This document shows positions 19,209 to 28,846 of a stretch of DNA of 64,000 bases, in pieces. Position 1 is the stretch's first letter. Every line of letters begins with the position of its first letter. A program made the translations under genes and the position numbers. A model generated the notes under the pieces. The model was given only the letters and a program-made list of their open reading frames with translations. It was not told the origin of the DNA and did not search any database. The DNA is from Enterobacter sp. 638 (lineage in GTDB: Bacteria > Pseudomonadota > Gammaproteobacteria > Enterobacterales > Enterobacteriaceae): NCBI RefSeq assembly GCF_000016325.1, contig NC_009436.1, positions 4,154,001 to 4,218,000 on the forward strand, written 5' to 3'.

Positions 19209-19303
19209 CGTGTTGCAGGCAGGCGGCCAGTGATGAAATCCCCGGGAGCTTACATCAGTAAGTGACCGGGGTTGAATCACGCAGCCAACGCACCTGCGGC
19301 ACG
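19209..19303. repeat. ERIC/IRU repeat
   Basis: Central ERIC palindrome AATCCCCGGGAGCTTACAT and AGTAAGTGACCGGGGTTG at 19237-19275, with inverted ends CGTGTTGCAGG and CACCTGCGGCACG. Just downstream of the livJ stop. Confidence 0.85.
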
Positions 19304-19319
19304 AAAGGCGACGGGAAAA

Positions 19320-20420
19320 TTATTTGGCGTCAGTCGCCGAACCATCCGCATGCCAGGTAAAGACACCGAACTCAAAGCCTTTCAGATCGCCCTTCTCGTC
19401 CCAGGACAACGGCCCCATCACGGTTTCAACGGTATTCGCTTTCAGGTATTTCGCGATTTCAGCCGGATCGGCTGACTGATTCAGACCCGCCTGCAAGGAC
19501 TGCAGCGCAGCGTAGGTGGTCCACACGAACGCGCCGCTCGGATCTTGTTTCTTCGCTTTGATCGCTTCTACGATTGGTTTGTTTGCCGGTACCTGATCGT
19601 AGTTCTTCGGTTTAGTCACTAACATGCCTTCTGCAGATTCACCGGCAATGTTAGACAGTGAAACGTTCGCCACACCCTCTGGACCCATAAAGTGGGTTTT
19701 CAGGCCAGCGGCACGCGCCTGACGCAGAATCTGCCCCATTTCCGGGTGATAGCCACCGTAGTAAACGAAATCGATATTTTCTTTCTTCAGACGCGCCACC
19801 AGCGTGGAGAAGTCTTTCTCACCGGCGGTGATGCCGTCAAAGAACACCACGTTAGCATTGGCTTTCTTCAGGTTGTCCTGCACGGAACGCGCCAGGCCTT
19901 CGCCGTACTGCTGTTTATCATGAATGATCGCGATGCGCTTAGGCTTCACTTTCTCCACGATGTATTTTGCCGCCGTTGGGCCCTGATCGGAGTCCAGACC
20001 GGTGGTACGCATCACCATTTTATAGCCGCGAGCCGTCAACTCTGGCGCAGTGGCGGCCGGGGTGATCATCAGGATGCCTTCGTCTTCGTAGATATCAGAC
20101 GCGGGCTGAGTGGAAGAAGAGCACAGGTGACCGATAACGTATTTGATCCCATCGTTCACCACTTTGTTCGCGACCGCAACCGCTTGTTTCGGGTCACAGG
20201 CATCATCATATTTTACGATCTGCAGTTTTTCGCCTTTGATTCCGCCTTTGGCATTAATGTCTGCAACCGCTTGTTCTGCACCTGTAAATTCCTGATCGCC
20301 ATACTGCGCTACCGGACCGGACATCGCACCGACAACGGCCACTTTAATATCTGCCTGAGCCATTGTGCTAAATGCCAACGCGATACATCCTGCCAGTAAC
20401 GCTTTACCCTTCATATTCAT
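19320..20420 (-). CDS. livJ: Leu/Ile/Val-binding periplasmic protein LivJ
   Basis: Binding protein for leucine, isoleucine and valine, sharing LivHMGF with LivK. ATG at 20420 gives 366 residues, E. coli having 367. Signal peptide [22 protein letters not shown], cleaved after residue 23. The two Cys (DACDPK, GHLCSSS) are kept. Monocistronic; followed by an ERIC, a terminator hairpin and the 43-base array. Confidence 0.95.
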   Translation of the reverse strand: MNMKGKALLAGCIALAFSTMAQADIKVAVVGAMSGPVAQYGDQEFTGAEQAVADINAKGGIKGEKLQIVKYDDACDPKQAVAVANKVVNDGIKYVIGHLCSSSTQPASDIYEDEGILMITPAATAPELTARGYKMVMRTTGLDSDQGPTAAKYIVEKVKPKRIAIIHDKQQYGEGLARSVQDNLKKANANVVFFDGITAGEKDFSTLVARLKKENIDFVYYGGYHPEMGQILRQARAAGLKTHFMGPEGVANVSLSNIAGESAEGMLVTKPKNYDQVPANKPIVEAIKAKKQDPSGAFVWTTYAALQSLQAGLNQSADPAEIAKYLKANTVETVMGPLSWDEKGDLKGFEFGVFTWHADGSATDAK

Positions 20421-20585
20421 CCTGAGATTCCCCATTATTATGGTTATAACGATTGTTGTGATGTTGTTGTGTAGCGCTTTATTTCAATTATAGGTGTGCC
20501 GTTCGCGCTTATTCAGCACACTCTGCTAAAACATACCCCATTTTTATGATTTTGGAATAGCTAATTTGAAATGAATATATGATAA

Positions 20586-20609
20586 GCCCGACAGCGTTGG
20601 CTGCCGGGC
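20586..20609 (-). terminator. Stem-loop after the aminotransferase gene
   Basis: GCCCGACAGC (20586-20595) and GCTGCCGGGC (20600-20609) form a ten-base stem with one mismatch and a GTTG loop. The T tract on the minus strand (TTATCATATATT) is poor, so terminator strength is uncertain. Confidence 0.55.
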
Positions 20610-20617
20610 GGAGCGCT

Positions 20618-21883
20618 TTAACGTGTCAGCGAGGCAGAGATAATATCCAGCGCTTTGCGGAACTGTGCTTCAGGAATGGTGAGCGGATAGAGGAAGCGAA
20701 TCACGTTGCCGTACACGCCGCAGCTCAGCAGCAGCAGACCTTCCTGCAACGCGCGGTCCTGCACCTCGCGGGTAAATTCTGGGGACGGCTGTCCGGTTTC
20801 CGGGTCATTGAATTCCACCGCCACCATCGACCCTTGGGCGCGAATATCGGCGATAAACGGGCAATCAGATTTGGCTTTGTTCAGCACTTCCACCAGATGA
20901 TGGCCCAGATGCGCCGCGCGGGTGCAGAGATCGTCTTCGTCGATGACGTCCAGCACCGCCAGCGCGGCGACGATCGCCAGCGGGTTACCGGCGTAAGTCC
21001 CGCCCAGACCACCAGGCGCAGGGGCGTCCATCACATCGGCGCGACCCGACACTGCCGACAGCGGCATTCCGCCCGCCAGACTTTTCGCCATGGTAATTAA
21101 ATCAGGCTTCACGCAGTGGTGTTCCATCGAGAACAGTTTGCCGGTACGGGCAAAGCCGGTTTGCACCTCATCTGCGATCAGCAAAATGCCATGGGTATCG
21201 CATAGCGCACGCAGCCCTTGCATGAAATCGGCCGGCGCAACGTTAAACCCACCTTCACCCTGAACCGGTTCAAGAATGATAGCGGCCACCTGATCGGGTG
21301 CGATATCCGCTTTGAAGATACGCTCAACGCTTTTCAACGCCTCTTGCGAGCTAACGCCGTGCAGCATGTTGGGGTATTGCGCGTGGTAAACCGAGCCGGG
21401 GAACGGGCCAAAGCCAATTTTGTACGGGGCCACTTTGCCCGTGAGCGCCATGGTCATAAAGGTACGGCCATGGAACGCACCGCCAAAGGTGATCAGTCCG
21501 GGGCGTTTGGTGTAAGCCCGCGCGATTTTGACGGCGTTTTCCACCGCTTCAGCGCCCGTCGAGAAGAACGCCGTTTTTGCTGGCCCGTCGATCGGCACGC
21601 GGGCGTTGATACGTTCCGCTAAGGCGATGTAACTCTCGTAAGGCACGATCTGATAGGCCGTATGGGTGAAGGATTGCAGCTGGTTTTCAATGGCGGCGAT
21701 CACTTTGGGATGGCGATGACCGGTATTGAGCACCGCGATACCCGCCGCGAAGTCGATCACTTCGTTGCCTTCCACATCCCACAGGGTCGCATTTTCGGCT
21801 TTGTCGGCGTAGAACCCACACATGACGCCGACTCCACGTGGCGTGGCCTGTAAACGCCGTTCATTCAATTCGTTATTTTTCAC
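20618..21883 (-). CDS. 4-aminobutyrate aminotransferase, PuuE/GabT type
   Basis: PLP-dependent class III (omega) aminotransferase, probably moving the amino group of 4-aminobutyrate to 2-oxoglutarate. 421 residues, the same length as E. coli PuuE, and beginning with the same RRLxATPRGVGVMC segment, so PuuE is the nearest E. coli match by eye. The PLP lysine is Lys267 in LITMAKSLAGGMP; the DEVQTGFARTGK motif binding PLP is at about 238-249. In E. coli no such gene lies between livJ and rpoH, so this is an accessory gene here. Substrate preference is inferred. Confidence 0.88.
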   Translation of the reverse strand: MKNNELNERRLQATPRGVGVMCGFYADKAENATLWDVEGNEVIDFAAGIAVLNTGHRHPKVIAAIENQLQSFTHTAYQIVPYESYIALAERINARVPIDGPAKTAFFSTGAEAVENAVKIARAYTKRPGLITFGGAFHGRTFMTMALTGKVAPYKIGFGPFPGSVYHAQYPNMLHGVSSQEALKSVERIFKADIAPDQVAAIILEPVQGEGGFNVAPADFMQGLRALCDTHGILLIADEVQTGFARTGKLFSMEHHCVKPDLITMAKSLAGGMPLSAVSGRADVMDAPAPGGLGGTYAGNPLAIVAALAVLDVIDEDDLCTRAAHLGHHLVEVLNKAKSDCPFIADIRAQGSMVAVEFNDPETGQPSPEFTREVQDRALQEGLLLLSCGVYGNVIRFLYPLTIPEAQFRKALDIISASLTR

Positions 21884-21996
21884 CCCATCCCCCTAAAGTT
21901 GTCAGCAAGCTAAACCTACAGCGCATCTGTAAGTGTTTGCCACGGGGGAGAAATTCGCCAGAGCGGCGCAGAAAAATAAGCGGAGAGCAGAAAAGC

Positions 21997-22024
21997 AAAA
22001 CCCCCAGATTTTCATCCAGGGGTT
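21997..22024 (-). terminator. rpoH terminator
   Basis: On the minus strand AACCCCTGGATGAAAATCTG is followed by GGGGGTTTTGC, giving a CCCC...GGGG stem with an inner GAT/ATC pair and a T run, 19 bases after the rpoH stop. Confidence 0.75.
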
Positions 22025-22043
22025 ATCGGGGACTTCGCGGGAA

Positions 22044-22901
22044 TTACGCTTCGATAGCGGCGCGAAGTTTTTTCATGGCGTTCTTTTCAAGCTGACGTAC
22101 ACGTTCAGCGGAGACGCCGTAGCGGTCTGCCAGTTCCTGCAGCGTAGACTTGTTGTCTTCGTCCAGCCAGCGGGCGCGGATAATCGCCTGGCTACGCTCG
22201 TCGAGACCTTCCATCGCGTGGGTCAGTTTGTTCGCGGCCTGATCCTCCCAGTTGTCCTCTTCAATGCCGTCGGCAAAGTTAGAGGTTTTATCCTGGAGAT
22301 ACAGAACCGGTGCCATCGGCTGGCTATCCTGCGCATCGTCGTCGGAAGACATATCAAACGTCATGTCCTGCGCGGCCATACGGGATTCCATCTCGCGCAC
22401 GTCTTTACTGGAAACACCCAGCTCGCGCGCTACCATTTCGACTTCTTCCTGGTTGAACCAGCCCAGACGCTGCTTGGCTTTACGCAGGTTGAAGAACAGT
22501 TTGCGCTGCGCTTTGGTGGTCGCCACTTTCACGATACGCCAGTTACGCAGAACGTATTCGTGAATTTCAGCTTTAATCCAGTGCACGGCGAAAGACACCA
22601 GTCGCACACCCACTTCTGGGTTAAAGCGACGCACAGCCTTCATGAGGCCGATGTTGCCTTCCTGAATCAAGTCCGCCTGCGGTAGGCCGTAGCCCGAATA
22701 ATTACGAGCAACGTGAACAACAAAGCGCAGGTGAGACAGGATCAGCGTCTTAGCTGCTTCCAGATCGCCCTGGTAATGCAGCTTTTCAGCAAGCTCCTTT
22801 TCTTCCTCGGCCGTCAACATCGGCCAAGTGTTAGCGGCCCGGATGTAAGATTCCAGGTTACCAACAGGGGCTAAAGCTAAAGTTTGCATTTCTTTGGTCA
22901 T
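22044..22901 (-). CDS. rpoH: Heat-shock sigma factor RpoH (sigma-32)
   Basis: Directs RNA polymerase to heat-shock promoters. 285 residues, one more than E. coli. Region 2 ([38 protein letters not shown] is continuous from residue 58), the RpoH box QRKLFFNLR at 132-140 and region 4.2 helix-turn-helix ([20 protein letters not shown]) are intact. In E. coli the 5' part of the mRNA folds into an RNA thermometer over the start; the same coding region is well conserved here, so the same control is likely. The 257-base upstream region to ftsX holds its promoters. Confidence 0.98.
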   Translation of the reverse strand: MTKEMQTLALAPVGNLESYIRAANTWPMLTAEEEKELAEKLHYQGDLEAAKTLILSHLRFVVHVARNYSGYGLPQADLIQEGNIGLMKAVRRFNPEVGVRLVSFAVHWIKAEIHEYVLRNWRIVKVATTKAQRKLFFNLRKAKQRLGWFNQEEVEMVARELGVSSKDVREMESRMAAQDMTFDMSSDDDAQDSQPMAPVLYLQDKTSNFADGIEEDNWEDQAANKLTHAMEGLDERSQAIIRARWLDEDNKSTLQELADRYGVSAERVRQLEKNAMKKLRAAIEA

Positions 22902-23158
22902 TCATTCCTCTCAATTTAGTGTCTTCTGGCGGTGGTTTGTCCCCATCAGGCAACAAGCATGCCAAAGCATTTGAGCAGCGAGACTAACATTCACTCTTTT
23001 ATCAGACCGTGATTTTATCCACAAGTTCCATGTACTGCGGTGAATAGATTACGCACAAAATGTGACATGGATTGCGGTTCGCGGGAGGAGAGTGAACAGA
23101 TACTCTTTCCCTGCCGAGTGAAGTACTCATTGCAGGGAAAGATTATATCAGAAATTTT

Positions 23159-24214
23159 TTATTGGGGGGTAAAGTGGCGTAAATGTTGGACGGTCGCAAG
23201 CCATGCTGCGATCCAGCCGATCATCGAACACACCAGCAGTAACAACAGGCACTCATCAAAGCCTAACCCGCTGATATCAAACTTAGTTCCAAAAACTTGT
23301 GCCACTTCCGTCACCGCGGAAGAGAGCCGCATCACCAAAATTTCTGACAATATTAGTGAAAGAAATGCACCGGAAAAACCGAGCAATGCGCCACCGTAAA
23401 GGAACGGGCGCAGGATGAATCCATCCGTCGCACCAATCAGTTTTTGCACGTTAATCGTATCGCGACGGGCAAAGATACTCAGACGCACGCTGTTACCGAT
23501 GACGAGGAAGACCGCCGCCACCATCAATACGCCAATCATTGCCGCCACGCGGCCAACCAGTCCGGTGAGTGATGCCAGACGCGCAAACCAGCTGTCGTCC
23601 ATGCGCACTTCATCAATACCCTTCACCTGGCTGATGCGATCGCGCAAGGTGTTCAGCGATTCTGTACCCTGGAAATCAAGCTTGGGAATGACCACCGCCA
23701 CAGCAGGCAACGGGTTTTCTTCAAGCATATCCAGCGCGCCACCAAAGCCAGACCAGTTGCGGAACTCGCCCAACGCTTCGTCACGCGAGAGATAGTTAAC
23801 CTTCTCCACGCCCTGTTCAGACTGGAGTTGGCCCACCACCTGCGCCGCGGCGTTATCGTCGAGAGCTTTATCCAGATACACCGTAATTTGCGGCGAAGGA
23901 TAATATTGCGACGCGGCCTGATTAACGTTTTTGTAGACCATGTAGCAAACGCTCGGCAGCGTCAGGGAGATTGCAATCACCATCACCGTCAGGAACGTGG
24001 CCAGCGGTTTGCTTTTCAGATCCTGCAACGCGCCCTGGAAGGCGTAGCGCACCTGCTCATTAAACACGTTGGTTTTCCGCGACTGCGGTTTCGGTGACGA
24101 TTTGGCGCGTTTCGGCGCATTACGATTGCCGTCACCGCCGCCTTGCGACGGACGAAAACGGTCAAATCGATTACCAAACTGTCGAATCTGGTTTATTGCA
24201 TCGCGCTTATTCAC
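23159..24214 (-). CDS. ftsX: Cell division protein FtsX
   Basis: Membrane partner of FtsE; FtsEX regulates septal peptidoglycan hydrolysis through EnvC. 351 residues with a cytoplasmic basic N-terminus, one membrane helix near residue 75 ([20 protein letters not shown]), a periplasmic domain and three C-terminal helices. Its start overlaps the ftsE end by eight bases. Confidence 0.97.
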   Translation of the reverse strand: MNKRDAINQIRQFGNRFDRFRPSQGGGDGNRNAPKRAKSSPKPQSRKTNVFNEQVRYAFQGALQDLKSKPLATFLTVMVIAISLTLPSVCYMVYKNVNQAASQYYPSPQITVYLDKALDDNAAAQVVGQLQSEQGVEKVNYLSRDEALGEFRNWSGFGGALDMLEENPLPAVAVVIPKLDFQGTESLNTLRDRISQVKGIDEVRMDDSWFARLASLTGLVGRVAAMIGVLMVAAVFLVIGNSVRLSIFARRDTINVQKLIGATDGFILRPFLYGGALLGFSGAFLSLILSEILVMRLSSAVTEVAQVFGTKFDISGLGFDECLLLLLVCSMIGWIAAWLATVQHLRHFTPQ

Positions 24215-24872
24215 TCAGGCCTCCATGCAAATGACCGTCGCTCAGCGACAGCATGCGGTACGAACGACGCGAGATGAGGCCGATGTCGTGCGTTGCCATC
24301 AGTACCGTCACGCCAACGCGGTTAAACTCCTCAAACAGACGCAAAATCCCTTCCGAGAGCGCATCGTCCAGGTTACCGGTCGGTTCGTCCGCCAGCAAAA
24401 CAGCGGGTTTGTTCACCACTGCACGGGCAATACCCACGCGCTGTTGTTCACCGCCAGAGAGCTGGATCGGGAAATTTTTCGCTTTGTCCAACAGCCCCAC
24501 TTTGTCCAGCGCCGCTGAAACGCGACGGCGGATATCATCAAAACTGGCACCCGCGATAATCAACGGAATGGCCACGTTATCGAAAACAGTGCGATCCATC
24601 AGCAGGTGGTGATCCTGGAAAATCATCCCGATCTGGCGACGTAAAAACGGCACCTCACGGTTTTTCAGGCGGCTAATATCATGGCCGCCAAATAAGATTT
24701 TCCCGGCACTTGGCCGCTCGATCCCACAGATAAGCTTGAGCAGGGTACTTTTTCCCGCGCCGGAATGGCCGGTCAGGAATGCCATCTCGCCTGGCTGCAG
24801 GTGAAATGTCACTCCCTGCAACGCTTGTCTCCCACCGAGATAGGCCTTGCTGACATGTTCAAAGCGAATCAT
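24207..24872 (-). CDS. ftsE: Cell division ATPase FtsE
   Basis: ABC ATPase of the FtsEX complex at the septum. 221 residues. Walker [10 protein letters not shown] at 35-43, signature LSGGEQQ, Walker [14 protein letters not shown]. Lies two bases after the ftsY stop and overlaps ftsX, forming ftsYEX. Confidence 0.97.
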   Translation of the reverse strand: MIRFEHVSKAYLGGRQALQGVTFHLQPGEMAFLTGHSGAGKSTLLKLICGIERPSAGKILFGGHDISRLKNREVPFLRRQIGMIFQDHHLLMDRTVFDNVAIPLIIAGASFDDIRRRVSAALDKVGLLDKAKNFPIQLSGGEQQRVGIARAVVNKPAVLLADEPTGNLDDALSEGILRLFEEFNRVGVTVLMATHDIGLISRRSYRMLSLSDGHLHGGLSE

Positions 24873-24874
24873 TG

Positions 24875-26410
24875 TTAATCCTCTCGGGCAAAAAGTGCCT
24901 CAATAAAGTCGTCCGATTTAAACGGACGCAAATCCTCGATACGTTCGCCGACACCAATGTAGCGGATTGGAATACCGAACTGATCCGCCACGGAGAAGAT
25001 CACTCCCCCTTTCGCGGTGCCGTCCAGTTTAGTCAGCGTAATGCCGGTCAGCCCTACCGCCTCATGGAACAGCTTCGCCTGGCTGATGGCGTTCTGCCCG
25101 GTGCTGGCGTCCAGAGTCAGCATAATTTCATGCGGTGCGTCTTCGTCTAGCTTCTTCATCACGCGCACGATTTTCTTTAATTCTTCCATCAGGTGCGATT
25201 TGTTCTGCAAACGCCCTGCGGTATCGGCAATCAGCACATCCACGTTACGCGCCTTCGCCGCCTGAATGGCATCGAAGATAACCGACGCGGAATCTGCGCC
25301 CGTATGCTGCGCAATCACCGGAATGTTGTTGCGCTGGCCCCAGACCTGAAGCTGCTCAACGGCCGCCGCACGGAAGGTATCGCCCGCCGCCAGCATGACC
25401 GATTTGCCCTGCTGCTCAAACTGACGCGCCATCTTACCGATCGTGGTGGTTTTACCCACGCCATTGACGCCGACCATCAGAATAACAAACGGTGTTTTGC
25501 CTTCAATATTAAGTGGTTCGTCAACTTTTGCGAGAATTTCGCCCATCTCGTCTTTCAGCAGACCGTACAGCGCCTCGGCATCGCGCAGCTGTTTACGGCT
25601 CGCGCCTTCGGTCAGACTGGCGATGATTTTGCGGGTTGTCTCTACGCCGACATCGGCGATCAGCAGCTGTTCCTCCAGCTCCTCGAACAGATCATCGTCG
25701 ATCTTTTTACCGCGAAACAGACTGATAAATCCGGAACCGAGATTTTCTTTCGTCTTAAGCAGGCTGCGTTTCAGGCGCGCGAAGAAACCTTCTTTGGTGG
25801 GTTTTTCCTGCTCCTGAACGATCTCTTCGACAGGCTCGTCCGCTTCCGCGACCGGAACAACGATGACCGCTTCTTCTGCGGCAACCGCTGCCAGCGCCTG
25901 CGCTTCCAGCTCTTCATCAGTAATTACAGGTTCGTCGTCGGCCTCTTCAGCCGCCTTTTGTTCGACGAGCGCGTCTTCAACTGTTTCGACGGTCTCAACG
26001 GTTTCAGCTTCTGCCTGCCACTCTTCCGGTAAAATTTCTTCGACTTTCACCTCTTCCGGCAGCGGCAACTCTTCGTGTTCAACAACAGCGCGCGGGGTTT
26101 CTTCAACCACCGGCTCAACCATTGCCTCGACTACAGGCTCTGCAATAACCGGTTCGGCTTCAACATGCTGCGGTTTTTCACTTTCCTGAACCTGCTCAGT
26201 GACCTCGACAACCTCTTCGGCGAAGGCTTCAGTCTCTTCTTTGCTGTGAGTCTGTTCTTCCGCTTCGACTACCGCCGCCGTTTCAACGGGCGTTTCTGGC
26301 TGCGATTGTTCTTCAACCGCCTGTTGCTCTTCGGTTTTCTGTTCTGTTTCTTGCTCTTTTTCACCAAAGCCCAACCAGGAAAAGAAGCCACGTTTTTTTT
26401 GTTTTGCCAT
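24875..26410 (-). CDS. ftsY: SRP receptor FtsY
   Basis: Signal-recognition-particle receptor GTPase that brings ribosomes to the Sec translocon. 511 residues against 497 in E. coli; the extra length is in the acidic Glu/Val/Ala-rich A domain (residues about 20-205). The NG domain has G1 GVNGVGKTT (314-322), DTFRAAAVEQL, DTAGR and TKLDG. The N-terminal KKRGFFSWLGFG is the membrane-targeting amphipathic stretch. First gene of ftsYEX. Confidence 0.98.
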   Translation of the reverse strand: MAKQKKRGFFSWLGFGEKEQETEQKTEEQQAVEEQSQPETPVETAAVVEAEEQTHSKEETEAFAEEVVEVTEQVQESEKPQHVEAEPVIAEPVVEAMVEPVVEETPRAVVEHEELPLPEEVKVEEILPEEWQAEAETVETVETVEDALVEQKAAEEADDEPVITDEELEAQALAAVAAEEAVIVVPVAEADEPVEEIVQEQEKPTKEGFFARLKRSLLKTKENLGSGFISLFRGKKIDDDLFEELEEQLLIADVGVETTRKIIASLTEGASRKQLRDAEALYGLLKDEMGEILAKVDEPLNIEGKTPFVILMVGVNGVGKTTTIGKMARQFEQQGKSVMLAAGDTFRAAAVEQLQVWGQRNNIPVIAQHTGADSASVIFDAIQAAKARNVDVLIADTAGRLQNKSHLMEELKKIVRVMKKLDEDAPHEIMLTLDASTGQNAISQAKLFHEAVGLTGITLTKLDGTAKGGVIFSVADQFGIPIRYIGVGERIEDLRPFKSDDFIEALFARED

Positions 26411-26548
26411 CTGCGACTACACCCCTTGCGGTTAATTTCTGGCGCTATATACATGGAAGCTATAAAAATGATGAAATAGTCTAACACTTTACTTAATTGA
26501 CATCACCGCCTGGAATCGCAGGCCAATTGTTAGCAGAGCTTTCCAGAA

Positions 26549-27148
26549 ATGAAGAAAACAAACCGCCCGGCCGGACAAATTCGCATTATCGGTGGCCAGT
26601 GGCGTGGCCGTAAACTGCCTGTGCCCGATAGCCCAGGTCTGCGCCCCACGACCGATCGCGTCAGAGAAACGCTGTTTAACTGGCTGGCCCCATCGATGGT
26701 AGACGCGAAATGCCTGGATTGCTTCGCCGGAAGCGGTGCGCTGGGCCTCGAAGCCCTGTCGCGTTATGCCGCCAGCGCCACGCTGCTGGAGATGGAACGT
26801 GGCGTTGCGCAGCAATTACAGCAAAACCTCGCTACGCTCAAAGCATCGAATGCCAGGGTGGTTACGACCAACACGCTTGCGTTCCTCGCGCAGCCGGGCA
26901 CGCCGCACGACGTGGTGTTTATCGATCCGCCGTTCCGTAAAGGGCTGCTGGAAGAGACACTCACGCTACTGGAAAATAACGGCTGGCTGGCGGATGACGC
27001 ACTGATTTACGTCGAAAGCGAAGTCGAAAATGGCTTACCGCCGGTGCCCGTGCACTGGAACTTACATCGTGAACAGGTTGCCGGGCAGGTTGCCTATCGT
27101 TTATATCACCGTGAAGTACAAGGAGAGTCTCATGCCGATCCTGATTAA
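26549..27148 (+). CDS. rsmD: 16S rRNA m2G966 methyltransferase RsmD
   Basis: Methylates G966 of 16S rRNA using S-adenosylmethionine. 199 residues. SAM motif FAGSGALG at 59-66 and catalytic DPPF at 126-129. Divergent from ftsY. The 3' end overlaps yhhL by 17 bases, so the two are co-transcribed. Confidence 0.97.
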   Translation: MKKTNRPAGQIRIIGGQWRGRKLPVPDSPGLRPTTDRVRETLFNWLAPSMVDAKCLDCFAGSGALGLEALSRYAASATLLEMERGVAQQLQQNLATLKASNARVVTTNTLAFLAQPGTPHDVVFIDPPFRKGLLEETLTLLENNGWLADDALIYVESEVENGLPPVPVHWNLHREQVAGQVAYRLYHREVQGESHADPD

Positions 27149-27413
27149 CGTTGGGCGCGTGCTGATGGTAGGCGTTTGGGCGTTTCTGATCCTGAATCTG
27201 GTCCATCCGTTCCCGCGCCCGCTGAACATTTTCGTCAACGTGGCGCTAATATTCACCGCGTTTATGCATGCCCTGCAGATGGTGATGCTGAAAAACGGCT
27301 TACCGAAAGACAGCCCGCCGATGACGGGTTGGCAGCAGCTGCGCGTGTTTATTTTTGGTGTGTTCGAGCTGCTGGTGTGGATGAAAAAGTTTAAGGCACA
27401 GGTTAAGAAATAA
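27132..27413 (+). CDS. yhhL: Conserved membrane protein YhhL (DUF1145)
   Basis: Small inner-membrane protein of unknown function. With ATG at 27132 (AGGAG at 27121-27125) it has 93 residues, near the E. coli 89. Two or three hydrophobic segments, the signature LVHPFPRPLNIFVNVAL and a lysine-rich C-terminus. Longer in-frame starts inside rsmD do not match the family. The stop codon is directly followed by GAGAGGG repeats. Confidence 0.9.
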   Translation: MPILINVGRVLMVGVWAFLILNLVHPFPRPLNIFVNVALIFTAFMHALQMVMLKNGLPKDSPPMTGWQQLRVFIFGVFELLVWMKKFKAQVKK

Positions 27414-27652
27414 GCGGTCTGATGCCCTCACCCTAACCCTCTCCCACAGGGAGAGGGAAAAAAAGAACGCATCCGCATTGCCAGAAACCGCACCCTAACC
27501 CCCTCCCACAGGGAGAGGGAAAAAAGAACACATCCGCATTGCCAGACACCGCACCCTAACCCTCTCCCACAGGGAGAGGGGAAAAAAGAACGCATCCGCA
27601 TTGTCAGACACCGCACCCTAGCCCTCGCCTCTTAGAAGGTCAGGGTAAGGGG
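27414..27652. repeat. Tandem array of 61-62-base GAGAGGG units
   Basis: Begins GCGGTCTGATGCCC right at the yhhL stop. Units starting CACCCTAACC...GGGAGAGGG at 27429, 27491 and 27552, and a decayed fourth at 27614, are linked by GAACGCATCCGCATTGYCAG-type spacers. Ends CAGGGTAAGGGG just before the yhhM stop. It fills the convergent yhhL/yhhM junction. Confidence 0.88.
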
Positions 27653-27655
27653 AAA

Positions 27656-28015
27656 CTACGGCTCCGCCGTAAACCCCTCAAACCGCGATCCCTTGTAACT
27701 CAGCGTCCCTTTCTCCCCTACCGTGAGCTGATGATAGTGCTTTTCATCGACGCGAAAGGTCATCTCCAGCCCGCCGCTTTGCGGCTTAAAACTCACTTCA
27801 TAACGCATCGCTGTGCCAGCGGGCGTCACCTGCTGCTGGCGAGAGCGTCGGTTATCGAGCGCTTTCTCGCGTTTGTTGCTCACCACCACGCGTTTTTGCA
27901 GAAGCGGTGCGGCGTCGTTATCGGCCCTTTCGCGGCGCTGCTGCACAAAACGAAACGAGGCGGCAATCACAATGACCACCACCACGATAATCAAAAAAAT
28001 CGGCATTTTGCTCAT
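27656..28015 (-). CDS. yhhM: Membrane-anchored protein YhhM (DUF2500)
   Basis: 119 residues, the E. coli length. One N-terminal membrane helix (IFLIIVVVVIVIAASF) followed by a small domain of beta character. Function unknown. Convergent with yhhL, divergent from yhhN. Confidence 0.92.
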   Translation of the reverse strand: MSKMPIFLIIVVVVIVIAASFRFVQQRRERADNDAAPLLQKRVVVSNKREKALDNRRSRQQQVTPAGTAMRYEVSFKPQSGGLEMTFRVDEKHYHQLTVGEKGTLSYKGSRFEGFTAEP

Positions 28016-28144
28016 TGTTGAATCCCATCAGATTATGCGGAAATAAGGATACCTCGCCGGATCTGGCATTGCCAAACGCCCGCCCGCGTCACTACACTGA
28101 ATCAGAGAATGTTTATTCAAAAATAACAGATACAGGGAGTTAAT

Positions 28145-28771
28145 ATGCTTTGGTCATTTATCGCTGTCTGTTTTTCCGCATGGCTCTACGTCGATGCGTC
28201 GTATCGCGGTCCCGTGTGGCAGCGCTGGTTGTTTAAGCCCGTCACGCTACTGCTGCTGCTTTTGCTCGCCTGGCAGGCGCCAATGTTTAACGCGGTGAGT
28301 TATCTGGTGCTGGCTGGCCTGTGCGCCTCGCTGATTGGTGATGCGTTAACGCTGCTCCCGCGTCAGCGCGTGTTATACGCCGTCGGGGCGTTTTTCCTCT
28401 CCCATCTGCTTTACACCATCTATTTCGCCAGCCAGATGACGCTGTCCTTCTTCTGGCCGCTGCCGCTGATTTTGCTGGTAATCGGTGCGCTGCTGGTCGC
28501 CGTTGTCTGGTCGCGCCTTGAAGAGATGCGCTGGCCGGTGTGTACGTTTATCGCCATGACGCTGGTGATGGTCTGGCTTGCCGGTGAACTGTGGTTCTTC
28601 CGCCCAACCGCGCCTGCGATGTCGGCTTTCTTTGGCGCCACGCTGCTGCTGCTGGGGAATATCGTCTGGCTGGGCAGCCATTATCGTCGTCGTTTCCGCG
28701 CGGATAACGCCATTGCGGCGGCTTGCTACTTCGGCGGCCACTTCCTGATCGTGCGTTCGCTGTATATCTAA
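28145..28771 (+). CDS. yhhN: Membrane protein YhhN (TMEM86/lysoplasmalogenase family)
   Basis: 208 residues with about eight hydrophobic segments. Family members in animals are lysoplasmalogenases, but bacterial function is not established. It retains the conserved [10 protein letters not shown] and acidic/helical patterns of the family. An AGGGAG ribosome-binding site precedes ATG 28145. The zntA promoter begins seven bases after its stop. Confidence 0.92.
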   Translation: MLWSFIAVCFSAWLYVDASYRGPVWQRWLFKPVTLLLLLLLAWQAPMFNAVSYLVLAGLCASLIGDALTLLPRQRVLYAVGAFFLSHLLYTIYFASQMTLSFFWPLPLILLVIGALLVAVVWSRLEEMRWPVCTFIAMTLVMVWLAGELWFFRPTAPAMSAFFGATLLLLGNIVWLGSHYRRRFRADNAIAAACYFGGHFLIVRSLYI

Positions 28772-28777
28772 TAACGC

Positions 28778-28809
28778 TTGACTCTGGAGTCGACTCCAGA
28801 GTGTATGCT
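28778..28809 (+). promoter_or_regulatory. zntA promoter with ZntR operator
   Basis: -35 TTGACT at 28778-28783 and -10 TATGCT at 28804-28809 are 20 bases apart, the overlong spacing typical of MerR-family promoters. The spacer is a perfect 22-base palindrome at 28781-28802 (ACTCTGGAGTC and its complement), nearly identical to the E. coli ZntR site. Zn(II)-, Cd(II)- or Pb(II)-bound ZntR should activate it. Confidence 0.92.
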
Positions 28810-28846
28810 GCGGTTAATGAGAAAATTATCATTACCGGAGAGTGCC

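Noticed and set aside
18799..19261. Six overlapping open frames of 87-134 codons on both strands
   Set aside because: They come from the 43-base tandem repeats, which lack stop codons in most frames. The translations are repeats of Pro/Ser/Arg/Glu with no domain, and no ribosome-binding site was seen.
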